Shown here: positions 1 to 5,778 of the stretch, in pieces
Numbering within the stretch: the first letter of the stretch is position 1
How the letters are laid out: the number at the start of each line of letters is the position of its first letter
Assembly: GCA_021732895.1 (NCBI GenBank)
Contig: JAKFWE010000399.1
Location: forward strand, 1 to 5,778
Origin: Allobosea sp.
Lineage (GTDB): Bacteria > Pseudomonadota > Alphaproteobacteria > Rhizobiales > Beijerinckiaceae
DNA: 5,778 nt
Direction of reading: 5' to 3'
Made by a program: the position numbers and the translations under genes
Notes under the pieces: model-generated
Databases searched by the model: none
Told to the model about the DNA's origin: nothing
What the model saw: the letters and a program-made list of their open reading frames with translations, nothing else

Positions 1-84
1 GACCAGCGCGGCGCCGGCGACGACCATGCGGCGCGACAAGGCGGGCCAGGGCAGGCCCGCCGGTCCCGGCGCGCTCAGGGACAT
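1..84 (-). CDS. N-terminus of a probable NicO/RcnA-type nickel/cobalt transporter (partial)
   Basis: Twenty-eight codons are visible from an ATG at 84-82 to the window edge, reading MSLSAPGPAG, a proline-rich stretch, then SRRMVVAGAALV, where a hydrophobic segment begins. The start lies inside the last codons of the DUF1007 gene: the two overlap by 10 bases in different frames, the usual sign of translational coupling in a co-transcribed pair. Only a weak Shine-Dalgarno-like GGTGG precedes the ATG, which also fits coupling. The functional call is from context: DUF1007 genes in alphaproteobacteria are commonly followed by an integral-membrane nickel/cobalt transporter of the NicO/RcnA type. 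The visible residues (a basic patch followed by a hydrophobic run) suit the first membrane segment or signal anchor of such a protein but do not prove it. The gene is truncated by the window, not broken. Confidence 0.6.
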   Translation of the reverse strand, partial: MSLSAPGPAGLPWPALSRRMVVAGAALV

Positions 85-725
85 GCCACCAGCGCGCGCG
101 TCGTCACCTGGAGGCCGCTGGTGTCGGGCGTCGCGGTGATGTCCTCCTGAGCCAGTTTCCGCTGCGTCGCCTCGTCGAGCTTGGGCGGCCGCGCCACACG
201 CACGATGCAGCCCTTGGGCGCGTCGCGGGTGATCACGGCGTCGGCGCCCTCGACGACGGTGAAGGCGACGAAATAGGTGGGATCGCCGATCTCGATGCCG
301 AACGAACGGTTGGCGACGCCGGGCGTCTTCAGCGGCAAGGTGTAGGTCAGCGTCAGGATCTTGTCGGCGAAGACGAGCCCGGCCTCGCGCGGCTCGCCGA
401 ACTCCTGCGCCTTGCCGTTGGCCTTGGCGACGGTGAAGAAGCCTACTTCCGGCAATGATTCGACATTGACCTTGGCGAGTTCCGCCAGCTCTTCGGCGGA
501 GAGCCTGCCGTCGCCGTTCTTGTCGAGGCCTTGCGTGATGAACGCCGAATAGGCCTCGTCGAAGCTCCAGACATGCTTCACCGCGGTGACCGCGCCGCCC
601 GGCCCGTAGATGATTTCGGCGCGCGCGTTGACGAAAACATGCGGGTGGGCCTGCGCCGGAGCCGCCAGGAAAAGCCCGAACCCCATCCAGGCGAGCAGAG
701 TTGAAATGCCGGCGCGCTGCGTCAA
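75..725 (-). CDS. DUF1007 family secreted protein with EF-hand-like loop (metal-transport associated)
   Basis: This 216-residue protein starts at TTG (725-723), supported by a GAGGGA ribosome binding site 7 bases upstream; no better in-frame start exists. Residues 1-26 are a Sec signal peptide (hydrophobic core at about 9-22, ending PAQA), so the predicted mature protein begins HPHVFV, a histidine motif typical of DUF1007 proteins. Residues 68-79 (DKNGDGRLSAEE) match a canonical EF-hand loop, with acidic or polar ligands at loop positions 1, 3, 5, 9 and 12. The sections containing WSFDEAYSAF and KVNVESL are also characteristic of the family. Two cysteines in the C-terminal region (173 and 215) could form a disulfide in the periplasm. 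The protein is probably a periplasmic or surface accessory factor that passes a metal ion, likely nickel or cobalt, to the downstream transporter. That role is inferred from gene neighbourhood; the biochemical function of DUF1007 is not settled. Confidence 0.88.
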   Translation of the reverse strand: MTQRAGISTLLAWMGFGLFLAAPAQAHPHVFVNARAEIIYGPGGAVTAVKHVWSFDEAYSAFITQGLDKNGDGRLSAEELAELAKVNVESLPEVGFFTVAKANGKAQEFGEPREAGLVFADKILTLTYTLPLKTPGVANRSFGIEIGDPTYFVAFTVVEGADAVITRDAPKGCIVRVARPPKLDEATQRKLAQEDITATPDTSGLQVTTRALVACP

Positions 726-732
726 GACGGCT

Positions 733-738
733 TCCCTC
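733..738 (-). promoter_or_regulatory. Ribosome binding site of the DUF1007 gene
   Basis: GAGGGA on the minus strand lies 7 bases before a TTG codon. It decides the start: TTG at 725 gives a complete signal peptide, while the next in-frame ATG (codon 14) would remove half of the hydrophobic core. Confidence 0.65.
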
Positions 739-909
739 GGATTGGCCCCTGAAACATGGGCGGATCGTGATTGACGTGGCGTAAATCCTGCTTCGATCGA
801 TGTCGAGCGCCGCCACGGAAGCCATCCCGCGCAATCAGGGCCAAATCGCGGCGCCGGGCGATGGCGCCAGCCCGAAGCCGCGCCAGCCTGATTGACCGGC
901 CGGGCAAGT

Positions 910-930
910 TATGTCAGCATTGCTGACATA
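910..930. promoter_or_regulatory. Perfect palindrome, probable operator for the oxidoreductase gene
   Basis: The arms TATGTCAGCA (910-919) and TGCTGACATA (921-930) are exact reverse complements around a single T at 920. Symmetry stops at once on both sides. A third half-site copy, GCTGAC, occurs at 937-942 in the same orientation as the right arm, 15 bases away. The right arm overlaps a TATTAT hexamer that could be the -10 box of the downstream gene. A 10-bp-arm palindrome with a one-base centre suits a dimeric helix-turn-helix regulator such as a TetR, MarR or GntR protein. I do not recognise the exact site, and no regulator gene is visible in the window. Its position, with the centre about 90 bases before the start codon at 1011 and about 195 bases from the divergent gene, favours control of the plus-strand gene. 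Confidence 0.7.
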
Positions 931-934
931 TTAT
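929..934 (+). promoter_or_regulatory. Candidate -10 box of the oxidoreductase promoter
   Basis: TATTAT matches five of six positions of the sigma-70 -10 consensus and lies in the only AT-rich patch of the 285-base intergenic region. There is no good -35 box 16-18 bases upstream; the nearest TTGAC-like hexamer (TTGACC, 892-897) is about 31 bases away. Transcription would begin near 941, leaving a leader of about 70 bases. The palindrome at 910-930 would then cover roughly -31 to -11, where a bound protein could block polymerase or, MerR-like, remodel a weak promoter. This is a prediction by eye. Confidence 0.4.
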
Positions 935-997
935 CGGCTGACGGTTCAGCTTGGAGGTCGGATCAACCGGCCCCATATGTATGCAACGGGACGATCC

Positions 998-1004
998 AGG
1001 GAGG
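998..1004 (+). promoter_or_regulatory. Ribosome binding site of the oxidoreductase gene
   Basis: AGGGAGG ends 6 bases before the ATG at 1011, an almost ideal Shine-Dalgarno match and spacing. It settles the start over two upstream in-frame candidates: TTG at 951, which has no ribosome binding site, and ATG at 981, whose nearest GGAGG is 23 bases away. The nine bases GGAGGTCGG occur here (1000-1008) and also at 953-961. Confidence 0.8.
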
Positions 1005-1010
1005 TCGGCC

Positions 1011-4000
1011 ATGGCCGAGATGCAGAACGCCGCGACGTCGGACGGCAAGCCCCGCTCCAACGCCTTGCGCGAGGTCGCGCTCGACGACAAATACGATCTC
1101 GCCAAGCAGCGCATCTTCCTCAACGGCACACAGGCGATCGCGCGCATGCTGATGGTCCAGCGCGAGCGCGACCGGCGCGCCGGGCTCAACACGGCGGGCT
1201 TCGTCTCGGGCTATCGCGGCTCGCCGCTGGGTGGGCTCGACCAGCAGCTCCAGCGCGCCATGACGCATCTGCGGAAATACGAGATCGTCTTCACGCCCGG
1301 CCTCAACGAGGACCTCGCCGCGACCGCGATCTGGGGGACGCAGCAGGCTGAATTGCAGGGCGAGGGCAAATATGACGGCGTCTTCGCGCTCTGGTACGGC
1401 AAGGGCCCGGGCGTCGACCGCACCGGCGACGTCTTCCGCCACGGCAACATGGCCGGAACCTCGCCCCATGGCGGCGTGATCTGCCTGATGGGCGACGACC
1501 ACACGGCCGAATCCTCGACCAACGCCCACCAGACCGAGTTCGTCTTCGTCGACCGGATGATGCCGATCCTGAATCCCGCGGGCGTCCAGGAGATCATGGA
1601 TTACTCCCTGCACGGGCTGGCCCTGTCGCGCTTCGCGTCGGTCTGGGTCGGGATCAAATGCGTCAAGGACAACATCGAATCGACCGCCTCGGTCGACGGT
1701 GACGTCGAGCGGGTGAAAATCGTCATTCCGGACGATTTCGAAATGCCGCCGGGAGGCCTGAGCATCCGCCGCGAGCTCGATTTCCTCGATCAGGAGAAGC
1801 GCCTCCACATCCACAAGCGCGCCGCCATGCTGGCCTATCTGCGCGCCAACAAGCTCAACCAGATCATCACCCATGGCGGCAGGCAGCCGCGCATCGGCAT
1901 TATCACCGTCGGAAAAAGCTATCTCGACGTGCGCCAGGCCTTCGAGGAACTCGGCATCGACGAGGTCCGCGCCAACGATCTCGGCATCCGCCTGTTCAAG
2001 CTCGCCTGTCCCTGGCCGGTCGATCCTTCCGAGCTCAAGAGCTTCGTCTCGGGCCTCGACCTCGTCATGGTCGTCGAGGAGAAGCGTTCGCTGATCGAGG
2101 TGCAGGTCCGCGAGGAGCTTTATGGGGCCGAGCAGCAGCCGATGGTCATCGGCAAGAAGGACGAGAACGGCGAGTGGCTGTTCCCGGTCCATGGCGCGCT
2201 CGATCCCAACGACGTCGCCATCGCGCTGGGCAGCCGGCTGCTGCAGTATCAGGACGATCCGGGCTTGAGGGCGCGGCTGGAGGAGATCGCGACGGCGCAG
2301 GGCCGCCTCGCCGAGGCGCAGGAAGTCGCCAAGCGCACGCCCTATTACTGCTCCGGCTGCCCGCACAACACCTCGACCGTGGTGCCCAAGGGCTCGCGCG
2401 CCTATGCCGGCATCGGCTGCCATTACATGGTGCAGTGGATGGACCGGGAGACCACCGGCTTCACCCAGATGGGCGGCGAAGGCGCCAACTGGGTCGGGGA
2501 AGCGCCGTTCTCGACGAGGCAGCACGTCTTCCAGAATCTCGGCGACGGCACCTATACCCATTCCGGCTCGCTCGCGATCCGCTGGGCGGTCGCGGCCGGC
2601 GTCAACATCACCTACAAGCTGCTCTACAACGATGCGGTGGCGATGACCGGCGGCCAGCAGGCCGAAGGCCATCTGACGCCCGACCAGATGGCCCGCCAGA
2701 TCGCCGGCGAGGGCGTCCGACGCATCGCCGTGGTCAGCGACGAGCCGGACAAATACCCGGCGACGACGCAATGGCCTCCGGGAACGACGCTGCACCACCG
2801 CGACGATCTCGACGCCGTGCAGAAGGAACTGCGCGAGGTCCCCGGCGTCTCGCTTTTGCTCTACGACCAGACCTGCGCCACCGAGAAGCGCCGCCGCCGC
2901 AAGCGCGGCAGCTATCCCGACCCGGACAAGCGCGTCATCGTCAACGAACTGGTCTGCGAGGGCTGCGGCGATTGCGGCGTGCAGTCGAACTGCGTCTCGG
3001 TGCAGCCGCTGGAGACCGAATTCGGTCGCAAGCGCCAGATCGACCAGTCGAACTGCAACAAGGATTTTTCCTGCCTGAAGGGCTTCTGCCCCTCCTTCGT
3101 CACCGTGCATGGCGCCCGGCCGAAGAAGGCGGCCCCGAAGCGGCTCGACGCCGGCGCCTTTGGAGCGGGCGATCTGCCCGAACCGCTCGTTCCGGCGCTG
3201 ACGCGCAGCTACGCCGTCATCGTTACCGGCGTCGGCGGCACCGGCGTCGTCACCATCGGCGCGATCCTCGGCATGGCGGCCCATCTCGAGGGCAAGGGCT
3301 GCGGCATGATCGACATGGCCGGTCTCGCGCAGAAGGGCGGCGCGGTCTTCAGCCACGTCAAGCTCGCGCCAACGCCCGACCAGATCCATGCCATCCGCGT
3401 CTCGGCCGGGCAGGCCGATCTCGTGCTCGGCTGCGATCTGACCGTGACCGGCTCGAAGAAGGTGCTGGGCGCGATCAAGCCGGCGGGTTCGACCGTCGTC
3501 GTCAACACCGCCGAGAGCCTCGGCGGTGATTTCACCCGCAACGCCGATTTCTCGCTGCCGACCGAGCGGCTGAAGCGCTCGATCGTCTCCGCCGGCGGGC
3601 GCGAGCAGACGCATTTCGTCGACGCCACGGCGGCGGCGGTCGCCTTCATGGGCAACGCCATCGCCGCCAACATGTTCATGCTCGGCTATGCCTGGCAGCA
3701 TGGCGGCGTGCCCTTGTCGCGCGAGGCGCTGCTGCGCGCGATCGAGCTCAACGGCGAGGCCGTGCCGATGAACAAGCAGGCCTTCGAGCTCGGCCGCCGC
3801 GCCGCGCATGATCCCGCCGCGCTGGCGGCGGCGCTGTCGGAAGCCAAGGCCCCGACGCAGGCGCGCCATATCTCGGAGAGCCTCGACGAGATCATCGCCC
3901 GCCGCGTCGCCTTCCTGACCGCCTACCAGAACGCCGCCTACGCCGGCCGCTATCGCGACCTCGTCGCCAAGGCGCAGGCGCGGGAAGCGGCGGTCCTGCC

Positions 4001-4568
4001 GGGCCAGACCGCGCTGACCGAAACCGTCGCGCGCTATCTCTTCAAGCTGATGGCCTACAAGGACGAATACGAGGTGGCGCGGCTCTATGCCGACGGCTCC
4101 TTCCAGAAGCAGGTCGAGGCGACCTTCGAGCCGACAAGCGCATCGGGCCATAAGCTGCGCTACGAGTTCAATCTCGCGCCGCCGCTGCTTGCGAGGGTCG
4201 ATCCGGCGACCGGCGCGCCGCGCAAAATGACGTTCGGGCCGTGGATGATGTCGGCCTTCGGTCTGCTGGCGAGGCTGAAGGGCCTGCGCGGAACAGCTTT
4301 CGACGTGTTCGGCTACAGCGAGGAGCGCCGGACGGAGCGCCGGCTGATCACCGACTACGAAGCGTTGCTAGGCGAAATCCTGGGGCGGCTCTCGCCGCAG
4401 AACCATGCGCTGTGCGTCTCGCTCGCGGCGATGCCTGAAAAGATCCGCGGCTTCGGCCATGTCAAGGCGCGCCATCTCGCGGCCGCCAAGGCGGAGGAGG
4501 CCGAGCTGCTGACGCGCCTGCGTGATGGATCGCCCGCCGCGCTGGCGATGCCGAAGGCGGCGGAATAG
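1011..4568 (+). CDS. Single-chain indolepyruvate:ferredoxin oxidoreductase (IorA-IorB type fusion with DUF6537)
   Basis: This cytosolic enzyme of 1185 residues oxidatively decarboxylates aryl-pyruvates such as indolepyruvate and phenylpyruvate to aryl-acetyl-CoA, passing electrons to ferredoxin or another acceptor. An N-terminal pyrimidine-binding domain (about 30-260) carries GYRGSPLGG at 67-75. A transketolase C-terminal-like linker follows at about 295-400. The thiamine-diphosphate domain (about 440-630) has CSGCPHN at 447-453, GIGCHYM around Cys470, and the cofactor motif GDGT at 511-514 with Asn540 and MTGGQ at 545-549. An iron-sulfur segment has cysteines 649, 652, 655, 661, 682, 688 and 693. 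The gamma (IorB-like) domain at about 733-935 opens with VTGVGGTGVVT, and a DUF6537 region fills about 1000-1185. Archaeal enzymes split this into two subunits; the long fused form is typical of proteobacteria. The reading frame is intact. Substrate preference within the family cannot be read from sequence, and no ferredoxin or transaminase gene is visible nearby. Confidence 0.95.
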   Translation: MAEMQNAATSDGKPRSNALREVALDDKYDLAKQRIFLNGTQAIARMLMVQRERDRRAGLNTAGFVSGYRGSPLGGLDQQLQRAMTHLRKYEIVFTPGLNEDLAATAIWGTQQAELQGEGKYDGVFALWYGKGPGVDRTGDVFRHGNMAGTSPHGGVICLMGDDHTAESSTNAHQTEFVFVDRMMPILNPAGVQEIMDYSLHGLALSRFASVWVGIKCVKDNIESTASVDGDVERVKIVIPDDFEMPPGGLSIRRELDFLDQEKRLHIHKRAAMLAYLRANKLNQIITHGGRQPRIGIITVGKSYLDVRQAFEELGIDEVRANDLGIRLFKLACPWPVDPSELKSFVSGLDLVMVVEEKRSLIEVQVREELYGAEQQPMVIGKKDENGEWLFPVHGALDPNDVAIALGSRLLQYQDDPGLRARLEEIATAQGRLAEAQEVAKRTPYYCSGCPHNTSTVVPKGSRAYAGIGCHYMVQWMDRETTGFTQMGGEGANWVGEAPFSTRQHVFQNLGDGTYTHSGSLAIRWAVAAGVNITYKLLYNDAVAMTGGQQAEGHLTPDQMARQIAGEGVRRIAVVSDEPDKYPATTQWPPGTTLHHRDDLDAVQKELREVPGVSLLLYDQTCATEKRRRRKRGSYPDPDKRVIVNELVCEGCGDCGVQSNCVSVQPLETEFGRKRQIDQSNCNKDFSCLKGFCPSFVTVHGARPKKAAPKRLDAGAFGAGDLPEPLVPALTRSYAVIVTGVGGTGVVTIGAILGMAAHLEGKGCGMIDMAGLAQKGGAVFSHVKLAPTPDQIHAIRVSAGQADLVLGCDLTVTGSKKVLGAIKPAGSTVVVNTAESLGGDFTRNADFSLPTERLKRSIVSAGGREQTHFVDATAAAVAFMGNAIAANMFMLGYAWQHGGVPLSREALLRAIELNGEAVPMNKQAFELGRRAAHDPAALAAALSEAKAPTQARHISESLDEIIARRVAFLTAYQNAAYAGRYRDLVAKAQAREAAVLPGQTALTETVARYLFKLMAYKDEYEVARLYADGSFQKQVEATFEPTSASGHKLRYEFNLAPPLLARVDPATGAPRKMTFGPWMMSAFGLLARLKGLRGTAFDVFGYSEERRTERRLITDYEALLGEILGRLSPQNHALCVSLAAMPEKIRGFGHVKARHLAAAKAEEAELLTRLRDGSPAALAMPKAAE

Positions 4569-4576
4569 GGCAAACC

Positions 4577-4654
4577 CGTCATTGCGAGCGCAGCGAAGCA
4601 ATCCAGGAGGGTTCGCGCCGACCCCTGGATTGCTTCGCTGCGCTCGCAACGACG
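4577..4654. repeat. Long palindromic intergenic repeat between convergent genes (REP/MITE-like hairpin)
   Basis: Arms 4582-4607 and 4624-4649 are perfect 26-base reverse complements around a 16-base centre. Across a single A/C mismatch (4581/4650) pairing continues for four more bases to 4577 and 4654. The arm core reads ATTGCGAGCGCAGCGAAGCA followed by ATCCAGG. From general knowledge, I recognise the ATTGCGAGC...AAGCAATCC pattern as a repeat found many times between genes in many proteobacterial genomes. It fills most of the 99-base gap between two convergent stop codons, so its transcript would fold into a very stable hairpin from either direction. This could stop transcription or protect both 3' ends. 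No T-run follows on the plus strand and only a short TTT on the minus strand, so it is not a textbook intrinsic terminator. Translating the arms gives peptides such as LRAQRSNPG and LLRCARND, a known source of false gene calls. Confidence 0.88.
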
Positions 4655-4667
4655 CGGTGAGCCGCCC

Positions 4668-5778
4668 TCAGCGCGGCAGGATCGTCTCACCCATCAGGCG
4701 CCTGTCGATGGCGTGCGCCATCTGCCTGCCCTCGCGGATGGCCCAGACCACGAGCGACTGGCCGCGCCGCATGTCGCCGGCGGCGAAGACCTTGTCGATC
4801 GAGGTCTGGTAGGCGATCTGGTTGGCCTCGACATTGCCGCGCCCGTCGAGCCTGACGCCGAGCTTCTCGATCAAGCCCTCGTGCACCGGCGAGACGAAGC
4901 CCATGGCGAGCAGCACGAGATCGGCCTTGAGATCGAATTCGGTGCCCTCGATCGGCTTGAACGCGCCATCGACCCTGGCGCAGCGAAGCTTCCTGACGCG
5001 GCCGTTCTCGCCGATGAACTTGACCGTGCCGATGGCGAAGTCGCGCTCGGCGCCTTCCTCATGACTCGACGAGGTGCGCAGCTTGAGCGGCCAGTTCGGC
5101 CAGGTCAGGGCCTTGTTCTCCTTTTCGGGAGGCTGCGGCATGATCTCGATCTGCGTCACCGACAGCGCGCCCTGACGCACCGAGGTGCCGATGCAGTCCG
5201 AGCCGGTGTCGCCGCCGCCTATGACGACGACATGCTTGCCGCCGGCGAGGATCGGCCGGGAGTTGGCCAGCGTCGCCGGCTCGCCGCCATTGCGCCGGTT
5301 CTGCTGCGGCAGGAAATCCATGGCGAACTGGATGCCGTCGAGATCACGGCCCTCGATGGGGAGATCGCGCGGCTTCTCCGCCCCGCCGGTCAGGCCGACG
5401 GCGTCATATTGCGCGATAAGCTCAGCCGGCTCGATATCGACGCCGACATTGACGCCGTAATGGAAGACGACGCCCTCGGCCTCCATCTGCCTGACCCGGC
5501 GCTCGACCTGCGCCTTCTCCATCTTGAAATCGGGGATGCCGTAGCGCAGCAGGCCGCCGGCGCGCGCCTGGCGCTCATAGACATGCACCTCATGTCCGAC
5601 GCGGGCGAGCTGCTGCGCGGCGGCGAGTCCGGCCGGGCCTGAACCGATGATGGCGATGCGCTTGCCGGTCTTGTGCGTAGCCAGCTCAGGCTTGATCCAG
5701 CCCTCGGCCCAGCCCTTGTCGACGATGGCGCATTCGATCGACTTGATCGTGACCGGCGTGTCCTCGAGGTTGAGCGTG
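4668..5778 (-). CDS. gltD: Glutamate synthase [NADPH] small (beta) subunit, C-terminal 369 residues (partial)
   Basis: The frame runs open from the window edge to a TGA at 4670-4668. GltD takes electrons from NADPH through FAD and passes them to the large subunit GltB, which makes glutamate from glutamine and 2-oxoglutarate in ammonium assimilation. Counting the first full codon at 5777 as residue 1, the FAD Rossmann motif IIGSGPAG is at 43-50 with the ribose-binding Glu at 68. The GLLRYGIPDFKM signature is near 75-86, the NADPH Rossmann motif VVIGGGDTG is at 184-192, and the C-terminal FAD motif VFAAGDMRRGQS is at 330-341. Usual GltD length is about 470-490 residues, so roughly 105-115 are missing, including the N-terminal cysteine-rich iron-sulfur part. 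A GTG at 5588-5586 is an internal valine codon, not the start, because the FAD motif lies upstream of it. gltB would be expected nearby outside the window. The gene converges on the oxidoreductase gene with a 99-base gap. Confidence 0.96.
   Translation of the reverse strand, partial: TLNLEDTPVTIKSIECAIVDKGWAEGWIKPELATHKTGKRIAIIGSGPAGLAAAQQLARVGHEVHVYERQARAGGLLRYGIPDFKMEKAQVERRVRQMEAEGVVFHYGVNVGVDIEPAELIAQYDAVGLTGGAEKPRDLPIEGRDLDGIQFAMDFLPQQNRRNGGEPATLANSRPILAGGKHVVVIGGGDTGSDCIGTSVRQGALSVTQIEIMPQPPEKENKALTWPNWPLKLRTSSSHEEGAERDFAIGTVKFIGENGRVRKLRCARVDGAFKPIEGTEFDLKADLVLLAMGFVSPVHEGLIEKLGVRLDGRGNVEANQIAYQTSIDKVFAAGDMRRGQSLVVWAIREGRQMAHAIDRRLMGETILPR

Noticed and set aside
768..896. Short repeats in the divergent intergenic region: TGATTGAC at 768-775 and 889-896, and the inverted pair CAATCAGG (832-839) with CCTGATTG (887-894)
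   Set aside because: Eight-base matches over more than 50-120 bases are expected by chance. No promoter elements or riboswitch signatures (including a cobalamin B12 box) could be aligned with them.
722..907. A 61-codon minus-strand frame whose stop overlaps the TTG start of the DUF1007 gene as TTGA
   Set aside because: The overlap looks like translational coupling. However, it begins at a TTG with no good ribosome binding site, and its product is arginine-rich with no hydrophobic or leader-peptide character. It fits chance in GC-rich intergenic DNA; conservation in relatives would be needed to revive it.
726..909. A metal-responsive riboswitch or clear promoter for the DUF1007 gene
   Set aside because: Reading the minus strand, I found only a TCGACA hexamer (806-801) without a suitably spaced -10 box, and no conserved riboswitch core, so no feature is claimed.
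2174..3529. A 451-codon plus-strand frame inside the oxidoreductase gene
   Set aside because: It is an alternative frame of high-GC coding DNA, dominated by Arg, Ala and Gly, with no ribosome binding site. The overlapping frame has clear family motifs throughout.
963..4151. A 1062-codon open reading frame antisense to the oxidoreductase gene
   Set aside because: It is in exact codon register with the sense gene, so it stays open only because the sense strand avoids TTA, CTA and TCA codons. Its left end is simply the TCA at 963-965, which lies upstream of the true start. The translated product is low-complexity, rich in Ala, Arg, Gly and Asp, with no recognisable domain.
4355..4812. Small frames on both strands running through the palindrome (for example 4368-4649 minus and 4522-4812 plus)
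   Set aside because: Their only distinctive peptides, LRAQRSNPG and LLRCARND, are translations of the palindromic repeat arms. The rest are shadows of the two flanking genes.
4978..4989. A 12-base match to the palindrome arm (GCGCAGCGAAGC) inside gltD
   Set aside because: It lies within conserved coding sequence and shares only a low-complexity GC-rich stretch with the repeat. Neither the flanking bases nor a partner arm are present, so chance is the simplest explanation.
4713..5642. A 309-codon plus-strand frame opposite gltD
   Set aside because: It is the antisense of a clear gltD frame, with no recognisable domain and a biased Asp, Ala, Leu and Arg composition.

Overview
The window is GC-rich chromosomal DNA whose gene content and codon use fit an alphaproteobacterium, most likely of the order Hyphomicrobiales. 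A Bosea-like organism is my best guess, but this rests on general resemblance and no rRNA or other marker is present. Codons TTA, CTA and TCA are almost absent from the main gene, which is why a very long but meaningless antisense reading frame lies over it.

Left part (1-725, minus strand): a two-gene unit. A secreted DUF1007 protein with an EF-hand-like loop and a predicted mature N-terminus of HPHVF is followed, with a 10-base overlap, by the first 28 codons of a second gene that runs off the window edge. In alphaproteobacteria DUF1007 genes usually sit beside a NicO/RcnA-type nickel/cobalt transporter, so the truncated gene is probably that transporter.

Middle (726-4568): a 285-base divergent intergenic region, then a very large plus-strand gene (1185 aa) for a single-chain indolepyruvate:ferredoxin oxidoreductase. 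This enzyme decarboxylates aryl-pyruvates from aromatic amino acid transamination to aryl-acetyl-CoA, using thiamine diphosphate and iron-sulfur clusters. Upstream of it lies a perfect palindrome with 10-bp arms (910-930) that overlaps a good -10 hexamer, and a strong Shine-Dalgarno sequence sets the start at 1011.

Right part (4569-5778): a 99-base convergent gap almost filled by a long palindrome of a dispersed-repeat type, then the minus-strand 3' end of gltD (small subunit of NADPH glutamate synthase). About 369 residues of gltD are visible; its N-terminal iron-sulfur part lies outside the window.

The three blocks look like independent transcription units (metal uptake, aromatic 2-oxoacid catabolism, ammonium assimilation). 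I found no CRISPR array, tRNA, rRNA, insertion sequence or defence system, and no convincing undescribed system. The items most worth a second look are the palindromic operator and the unusual cysteine pattern in the oxidoreductase.
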